Assembly: GCF_963675165.1 (NCBI RefSeq)
Contig: NC_087378.1
Location: forward strand, 1,853,525 to 1,917,524
Reading direction: 5' to 3'
From: Halichondria panicea
Taxonomy: Eukaryota; Porifera; Demospongiae; Suberitida; Halichondriidae
DNA: 64,000 nt
Shown: positions 58,501 to 64,000 of the stretch, piece by piece
Layout of the letters: each line of letters opens with the position of its first letter
How positions within the stretch are numbered: the first letter of the stretch is position 1
Translations under genes and position numbers: made by a program
The notes under the pieces: generated by a model
The model's input: only the letters and a program-made list of their open reading frames with translations
The model's database searches: none
What the model was told of the DNA's origin: nothing

Positions 58501-59764
58501 GTTTACCCGGTGTTTGCTACACATAATTATGTCTATCCATACTTATTTTCAGCTTTGTAGTTGAATGTTTACAGTTCACATCTTAGAAGCCATCACACAT
58601 GAACGATCCTAGTTACATGTCAAATGATCTCCATGTGTATTGTACATGCAGAGCTATCAGCAGACTGAGAGGCTGTTGGATGTGGAGTCGGTGGGAGGAG
58701 GGGGCGTGTTTCGACCGGACATCCCTGATCCTGAGATGTGCCACGCCTCCTCGACGCTACTTTGGGAGCTGACTCTACTCAAGGTATGGCATTCTATGTG
58801 AGCTATATAGGCTGTCCATATAATATTATGTTGCTAGTTCATGTGTGATTTTCCTGTTTTAATAGCTAACTCTTTGGTTGCTCATAATTAATTTTGAAAT
58901 ATGCCCAATATCTATCTAAAAGAGGCTATTAAAGGAATAATTTTTCTTAAATTACTACTGACTACCGTATAGTTCGAAATTTTCGAGGCACTTATATTTC
59001 GTGGAATGGCCTCTAAAAGCATTTCGCTGCATAATGTTCGTGGAATGACTGCTTACCGGAAGCCACACACCTTTAATCTTTGCAAGTTATAGCATGATTA
59101 AAGAACAATTTTCGTGAACTTAATATTGCGCTATTCGGTACATGTACCATTGATTTTTACACTCCGTGTGTGCAGCACCACTACAATGGGGCAGTCCGTA
59201 GCTACTCCACCCACCTTCTGGCCGGAGCACCCTCTCAGGGGAAGGGGGCCCTCAATGCAACACAGTCACGCAAGTAAGTCATAGTCTATAGAATGGATTC
59301 AGTAATTAGGTGTCTTATTTAATACACGTAGAAGTCCTGCTCAAGCCATGGGCGAGTTTCCTAGTAACCCTTCGATTTCTGCCTCTGGGTCAGAATCGCT
59401 AATGATGGGAGCCCCCCCACCACTGCCCCATCCCTGGGACAAGGTTAGTCTGTGTATGCATGTATTGTGGCTGATTACATAGAGAATGTTATCTTTGCTG
59501 TGACAACAATTTCCTCCCTTCTAATTTTATGGCATTGTACGGTATAAATATTTTATAGTGTGAGCATTGTCTGTAGACTGTCATGTTATGGTCAAGGCAA
59601 GTGATTATGCTAACCACTTGCTATACTCTTTGTAACTATACCCTAAACTCCCTCAGGTGGGTAAGGAACATTACTACACTGACAAAGGACTCTCCCCACA
59701 CATGCTCGACTGTGAACTGAGGGCCATCAACTATTCTGAACAACAACAGTGTACAACTCGATAG
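52598..59764 (+). CDS. NOC3L: Nucleolar complex protein 3 homologue (60S ribosome assembly)
   Basis: NOC3 partners NOC2 in late nuclear steps of 60S subunit maturation (family knowledge). Twenty-two exons: 52598-52764, 53455-53684, 53741-53818, 53877-53995, 54052-54170, 55954-55996, 56050-56143, 56197-56306, 56373-56492, 56632-56703, 56765-56821, 56881-57006, 57065-57145, 57192-57292, 57341-57413, 57503-57566, 58120-58191, 58299-58477, 58652-58783, 59176-59273, 59332-59443, 59657-59764 = 784 aa (human 800), phase-exact. Starts [13 protein letters not shown] (basic, nucleolar-type). The NOC3p region carries [48 protein letters not shown]; the C-terminal CBF/Mak21-like region carries [19 protein letters not shown]. 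Intron 1 holds a long-arm MITE, intron 5 (1.8 kb) a whole GH5 gene plus a family A MITE, intron 16 a copy of repeat J. Confidence 0.94.
52841..53419. mobile_element. Long-arm MITE family E in NOC3L intron 1
   Basis: Arms of about 200 bp: left has gtagagtaaacaatggaact, cgaacaacacggattttcga, ctacacaagccgacttacat, gttgaatagcaacgtcgtag; right has each in reverse complement and opposite order (ctacgacgttgctatttaac ... agttccattgtttactctat). The spacer between the arms is about 170 bp and non-coding. Confidence 0.85.
54480..55584 (+). CDS. Secreted GH5 glycoside hydrolase (endoglucanase-like) nested in a NOC3L intron
   Basis: Retaining beta-glycanase fold; probably hydrolyses cellulose or another beta-glucan outside the cell. 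Two exons, 54480-54611 and 54664-55584 = 350 aa, with a 52-bp GT-AG intron. Signal peptide [19 protein letters not shown] catalytic domain only, about 25-350: LRGMDHAG start, [24 protein letters not shown], acid/base Glu in [19 protein letters not shown] and the nucleophile Glu in [14 protein letters not shown]. No carbohydrate-binding module. It lies wholly inside NOC3L intron 5 on the same strand, with its own start and stop; promoter must be within 54171-54479. The near-uninterrupted ORF and bacterial/fungal-like GH5 sequence suggest horizontal acquisition followed by gain of an intron; endogenous ancestry not excluded. Confidence 0.9.
55706..55901. mobile_element. MITE family A, intact copy with TA target duplication
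   Basis: Ends ccgtatagcgggtaattttc and gaaaattacccgctatacgg are perfect inverted repeats, extended by gtggggtaaaa / ttttaccccac. Flanked by TA on both sides, as for Tc1/mariner-type elements. 200 bp, AT-rich, non-coding. Best reference copy for five degenerate relatives in this window. Confidence 0.88.
57725..58050 (+). repeat. Dispersed repeat J, copy 2
   Basis: Contains ctactctacttagtagttag, ctctgcactagaacgctagc, gtcgatcattacccactctt and caccgaggcatcagcacctg. The same blocks are found at 36950-37650 in the attractin intron. NOC3L intron 16. Confidence 0.7.
58964..59145. mobile_element. MITE family A, degenerate copy
   Basis: Left taccgtatagttcgaaattt, right aattttcgtgaac...gctattcggtac. 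The inverted termini are weaker than at 55706-55901. NOC3L intron 19. Confidence 0.55.
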
Positions 59765-59887
59765 AAGATCCATTCTTTGCTATATTGACCATCATGTAAA
59801 CAAATATGGTGCGAAATATGTTTGATTGGACTAACACCAACTTAATTTGTTCTAAAATTTAATAATACTGTTCCTATAGCTAGTTGT

Positions 59888-60623
59888 CTAGTCATCGTCT
59901 TGGTCTTCCTTCCCGTGCCCCGGCCACTCAGTGAAGTCGGTCTCCTCCGAATGCTCGTGTGACAACATGTGTACACCTGTCTTGAGCATTGGGTTGCCTT
60001 GGTTTGTGAGGAGCACCGTGGCCGTTACAAGGATCTCCTCGCACTTGCTCTCATCACTATCCGAACTTATGGTGATTGTCTCAGCTATATTGCCTTCTTT
60101 AATGGTCTTCACATGGCACGTGATTACGTTTGAGAAACTACCATCTGCTTCAGTTTGAGTGGACGAAACATCGGACACACGGACGTAAATGTTTGGTTGA
60201 GGGTGGTGGGCAGTGATTTGTGGTCCGAAGGTGTGTGTACGGGGGATTTCGATACGGTAGGTGTGGTGGTTACGAAGCATACCCACATGGGCCTCTAGGA
60301 CACCATCTTTGTTTGTGGCAACGTGGAGAGGCTCTGGTTCCAGTTGGGTGTTGCTAGCAAATCGTACAATATGGGCCGGGTGCTCTGTAGGTACACATGA
60401 ATTAGCACATAAAATTAGTGGATTTCCATATTATATTAGAAGTAGGTCTACACAAAGTGCTAGCTAGCTAGCAGAAAAAAGTGACATTGTAGGAGGTCTA
60501 CACATGGACTACATTTAATCAATACAAAGCGCTAGCTAGCAGCTGGTACAACTTGTCACATCACATAAGTAGCTCAGATACATGTACGTACGTACGTATA
60601 GAAGTCTTACCCTTGCTTGCCAT
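59888..60623 (-). CDS. C20orf27-like small conserved protein (UPF0687 family)
   Basis: Two exons, 60623-60611 and 60384-59888 = 169 aa (human C20orf27 about 174). Starts MASKEHPAHIVRFASN. The first coding exon is 13 nt. Similar to the human protein in HVGMLRNHHTYRIEI, NPMLKTGVHML and the acidic C-terminal SEETDFTEWPGHGKEDQDDD. Beta-rich, no signal or TM. Function not established in animals as far as I know. Head to head with DENND10. Confidence 0.8.
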
Positions 60624-60789
60624 CTTGAGTGTTCCTGTTTAATAATCTCTCCAGCCGCCAGTCTAGATCAATTCAAGTGTGGAACTACTTCCGCGACCGG
60701 ATGTCAGTTCACAGAGCTATGATGAATATCCTTGTGCAGGAGAGGGGAGGGGCTGAAGGCAGAGTCTAGAGATCACAGGACCTAAAGAA
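60624..60789. promoter_or_regulatory. Bidirectional promoter region, C20orf27-like / DENND10
   Basis: Only 166 bp between divergent ATGs. It contains cttccgcgaccggatgt near 60688 (ETS-like ACTTCCGC core, CGGATGT on the other side) and a ggagaggggaggggct GA-rich tract. Both are typical of housekeeping promoters; function inferred. Confidence 0.6.
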
Positions 60790-62622
60790 ATGGCTAATCC
60801 GGAGCTTCAAGCAGTGTTCCTAATAGGTACGTGACAGTCAACAAACCTAAGAATAAAGGCAGTATTGTGTGTGACCTATTGCATGTTACATTGCTTATCT
60901 TATTACCTACACTACAGAGAAGGATGTGAACAATGAGGTGTTGTGGGTGTGGTCATACCCTGGTGTGGACGGGGGTCTTCGTGACCTACTCATGAGGAAG
61001 TGTACACTGGACAAGGAGGAGGGGGTGGGACCCTACTCCTACGGCCATCACTTAGGACATTGGTACTACCTCAAGAACTTCAGTACCAACGAATCGGAGA
61101 AACTGCCTAAGGTGAAGTGACTCAAAGCTACATGTCAGTTTTCGAATATGCTACCTCTCTACTGATAGGTATTTCATAGCTGAGAAAAGTCAATGCATTT
61201 AATAACTAGTGCTTGTCATAACTATCACATCATGATCAATATTTATTCCATAGGTCACCTCCTTCTGCGCAGGTGTATTAGCCAAGGTGAGTCAAACAAC
61301 ATGATAGTGAGCACTGCTCGTTCAATACCCTGACAGGACTTCAACCCTGAGAAGTATGAGCATCTCTCGGGGATATTTGGACAGGCCTACCTCGACTCTG
61401 GTACCCCTGTCTCCATAGTGACTCACTTCCTGAGCGTCTACACTAAAGGCTTGACAACAGATGTACCAGAATCGTGCGAACCATTTGCTGTCAGTAACTA
61501 TGATATCAGGAAGGCCTATGTGGCATGCTCCCTCAAAGGTAAGCCTCCAGCCGGTCTTATAACTATTGCACCATTGGCTATTTGTATTATCCACCACCAA
61601 ATGTGTGGCATTGTATGACACTGTTTTAGGTTAGGTTTATATCGTGTTGTGTGCAGATCTGGTGAGGGAGTTTGGAGTGGAGACCATTCTTATTTACAAT
61701 GCTCTGCTGCTCAAGAAGAAGGTGGCAGTCTATGCCTCCAGCACTGAGTCACTGCTAACTGTGTGCAGGTAAGTGTGTAATTGATAGTGCTATACTTCAA
61801 AGTACATGTAGTAAGCCTTCAAAATACAAGCATGCAAAGTTAACCTTTCACAATACCTTTCAAGGAGTTAATGCAATCACTTAGTTGCCCTCCCCCCCCA
61901 CACATACACACACATTGCAGAACCCTCCCTCTGCTAGTGCTGCACAGGAAAAATTGGGATATAGTGTATCCTCAGTTGGAGCTGGAGGAGGCGGAGCTAG
62001 CAGACCTCTTACAGCATGGCACCTATGTGGCTGGCTTTACTGACTCCACTGTTGAGGGCCGCACCGATCTTTATGACCTTTTCGTCAACGGTAAGGATAT
62101 GTGGGTTGTATGTGACTGAGAGGATGTTTGATGCTATTTTTTCTTTGTATATAGTTCCAGAAGCTTCCATCTCAGTGGCTCCTCAATCCAAAGGTGTATG
62201 TTTATAAACTGTATGCCAGGTTGCATTATTTTATTATTTTCCTTTAGACATGTTTGCCATGACCAAGTTGCACAAGGACATAGCCATGAGACTGATGGAG
62301 TGTGTGCAGGACGATAGTCTATCAGACCAGGCTGTCATCAAGGTGAGCAAAATTGGCCAATTGTGCCAGTACAATGGTCTTTTGCTATAGGGCCAAGGCC
62401 CCTCACCCCAATTCTACAACATTGTGCTAACGTTAGTATTCTTTAATTGTCTTCGTTCAGGAGCTGTCAGTAAAAACACGAGAGCTGATCAACAACCTGA
62501 CCACGTTGGCACCTAAAGGGGAAAAGCTCTCTCTGGACATCCTTCACGCTAAGAAACTCACTCCCGCCACAGAGAACTTTCTCTTCAACCTAGCCACAGT
62601 GGAGGGACTTGCTGCACTCTGA
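60790..62622 (+). CDS. DENND10: DENN domain protein DENND10 (FAM45 family)
   Basis: A minimal DENN protein linked to late endosome homeostasis and Rab regulation (family knowledge). Exons: 60790-60826, 60918-61111, 61254-61286, 61337-61538, 61657-61768, 61921-62090, 62155-62193, 62248-62342, 62461-62622 = 347 aa (human 357), phase-exact. Matches: LIEKDVNNEVLWVWSYPGVD, KDFNPEKYEHLSGIFGQAYL, RKAYVACSLKDLVREFGVET, YVAGFTDSTVEGRTDLYDLF, PATENFLFNLATVEGL. u-DENN/DENN/d-DENN run through the whole length. No odd features. Confidence 0.93.
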
Positions 62623-62788
62623 TAGCTATAGCTTGAGGCACTTTTAATTGTTATTGTTATTTTTTATATTGTGTGTATTATGCTATATGCTTAATTTTTT
62701 TGATTGAATTTGCAAATTCATGTTACATGGGTTACCGGGGTACATACACATACATGTACAAGTCATGCATGGTACAGGTTAACAGGTA

Positions 62789-63319
62789 CTAATGTTTCTG
62801 CTTTCTCTTAGTTCTGAGAGTAGTCTTAGTGCTGGTTCTACTAGACCCTACATTGTCCGCCATGTATATCTCCTGTTGTAGTCTTATGTTCAATTCTTGT
62901 ACTTCCATCTTGTGTGCTAGCTTCAACTGCTCCATCTTCTTATGAAATGTCTTCAACTCTGATCTTTGAGCAGATAATTCTTCGTCTTTTCTCGCACAAA
63001 GTGCCTCCAGTGCTGTAGTGGTTAAAAATTAAATCGTTCGTCTGTATAATTAAAAACTAATACCTGAGCACTTGGCAACCAATGATTCAGCCTTTGACGA
63101 GTCCGCAATTGCCTGATTTTTCAGCAGACCAAATCTGTACGATTATGTGGGTGATTGTTTCAGTGATAATAGAAGCTTACGCCTGCTCGAAAGTGTCCTT
63201 CTCTCTGTCTAGTTGCCTCTGGATCACTCTGACTTCTGTCTCGGCCAGTCCCACCTTTTCTCTCTCTTCAGCCAGCGAGGCCATCGCCTCAGCATGACTC
63301 AGTTGCTCCTCCTATTGGA

Positions 63320-63389
<70 letters not shown>

Positions 63390-64000
63390 TTGAAGATAGT
63401 GTGTGTAGTTCCTGAGAAACTGTGTACCGTAAAACCTCGATTTAAGGCGACACTTTTAAATAATGACATTTTGCGAGAGTAGAGTTTTGATGTACCGTAC
63501 TTATTCGATTTAAAGCGACACTTTTAAATAATTACGAAGCCAGAGGTCGTTTCTTTTGGAGGTTGAAAAATTATGTTGAAGTCCTGGTGTCGCATATTTA
63601 GAGGGTCGCATTTAATTGGAGGTTATTCTACTGTCCTCGATTATAGGCCGCTTAAATTACATTGTTTCCTGCGGCCTGGAATCAAGGCTGTGGTTTGACC
63701 TCTATTTAGGACGCGACATAAAAAAATAATTGTGAACGCTGCAGTCGCTATTTTTAGAGGTCAGAAAATTGGAAAAGATCGAGGGTGTCGCATATTTGGA
63801 GGGTCGCTTTAAATCGAATAAGTACGGTACACAAAAAATAATATGGTGCTATATGGGCGAAATGTCCAAGTGTCGCATATTTAGAGGGTCGCCTTAAATC
63901 GAGGTTTTACGGTAACTCTGTTGCAGTGTTGCATTGCTCACCTGAAGTTGCTTGTGAAGTGCCTCACACTCTACTCTGGAGCTCCTACTCTCTGAAGTCT
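62789..64000 (-). CDS. Coiled-coil protein, 3' portion, runs off the right edge
   Basis: Not recognised. Exons on the minus strand: 64000-63942 (partial), 63310-63184, 63112-63064, 63012-62789. All residues fit a continuous, charged alpha-helix (SRVECEALHKQLQ, EEQLSHAEAMASLAEEREKV, LDREKDTFEQ, SKAESLVAKCSALEALCARK, HKMEVQELNIRLQQEIY). The C-terminus is basic (TLRTKRKQKH, stop at 62789-62791). To keep the heptads in phase the donor after GAG CAG must be GC (CAG|gcgtaag), i.e. a GC-AG intron; a GT alternative two bases later opens a different, non-helical frame. Centrosomal or ciliary-type coiled coil is a guess only. Confidence 0.65.
63324..63388. repeat. (GT)n microsatellite
   Basis: About 64 bp of pure GT in the intron of the right-edge coiled-coil gene. 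Confidence 0.95.
63427..63912. mobile_element. Nested palindromic element, family G
   Basis: Outer ends ccgtaaaacctcgatttaag / ccttaaatcgaggttttacg, flanked by TA on each side. An inner pair at about 63495-63828, ccgtacttattcgatttaaa / tttaaatcgaataagtacgg, has the same design with different termini. Looks like one element inside a relative. Non-coding. Confidence 0.8.

Overview
The window looks like nuclear DNA of an early-branching animal. The genes are spliced with GT-AG introns, most of them short (50-500 bp). They include animal-type orthologues: MTMR6-type myotubularin, GOT1, KIF3B, TTF2, attractin, NOC3L and DENND10. A CARD-plus-companion module of the kind seen in sponge and cnidarian innate-immunity-like proteins is present, and the DNA is dense in palindromic MITEs. 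A demosponge is my best guess; this is inference, since no marker gene settles it.

Layout. 1-4635 (+): myotubularin with a C-terminal FYVE finger, first exon off the left edge. 5029-15733 (+): cytosolic aspartate aminotransferase GOT1, whose 7-kb intron 7 holds three tandem cytosolic sulfotransferase genes on the other strand (8763-13429). 16334-20499 (-): KIF3B, head to head with TTF2 (20782-30248, +) across about 280 bp. 30534-39750 (+): attractin-type membrane protein without the lectin domain. 40094-44758 (+): single-pass membrane coiled-coil protein resembling EVC/EVC2 in layout only.

45041-52293 (-): the most unusual segment. It holds two SH2 genes: a CARD/proline-rich/SH2 protein (45041-48108) and an SH2 protein ending in a polybasic stretch and a CaaX box (50870-52293). 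Their last exons look like products of one segmental duplication, because each is preceded on the + strand by the 3' end of the membrane coiled-coil gene (live copy 43.6-44.8 kb, decayed copy 49.8-50.7 kb).

52598-59764 (+): NOC3L, with a complete secreted GH5 glycoside hydrolase (54480-55584, +) inside intron 5. 59888-60623 (-): C20orf27-like protein, head to head with DENND10 (60790-62622, +). 62789-64000 (-): 3' part of a coiled-coil gene running off the right edge.

Introns and spacers carry at least eight families of palindromic or dispersed repeats (named A-J here), several with visible target-site duplications, plus long CA microsatellites. Apart from the nested genes and the SH2 pair, the loci are ordinary single-copy housekeeping genes with no shared pathway. 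Every exon chain given below was joined by eye from splice sites and reading phase; where a total codon count is quoted it closes exactly on 3 nt.
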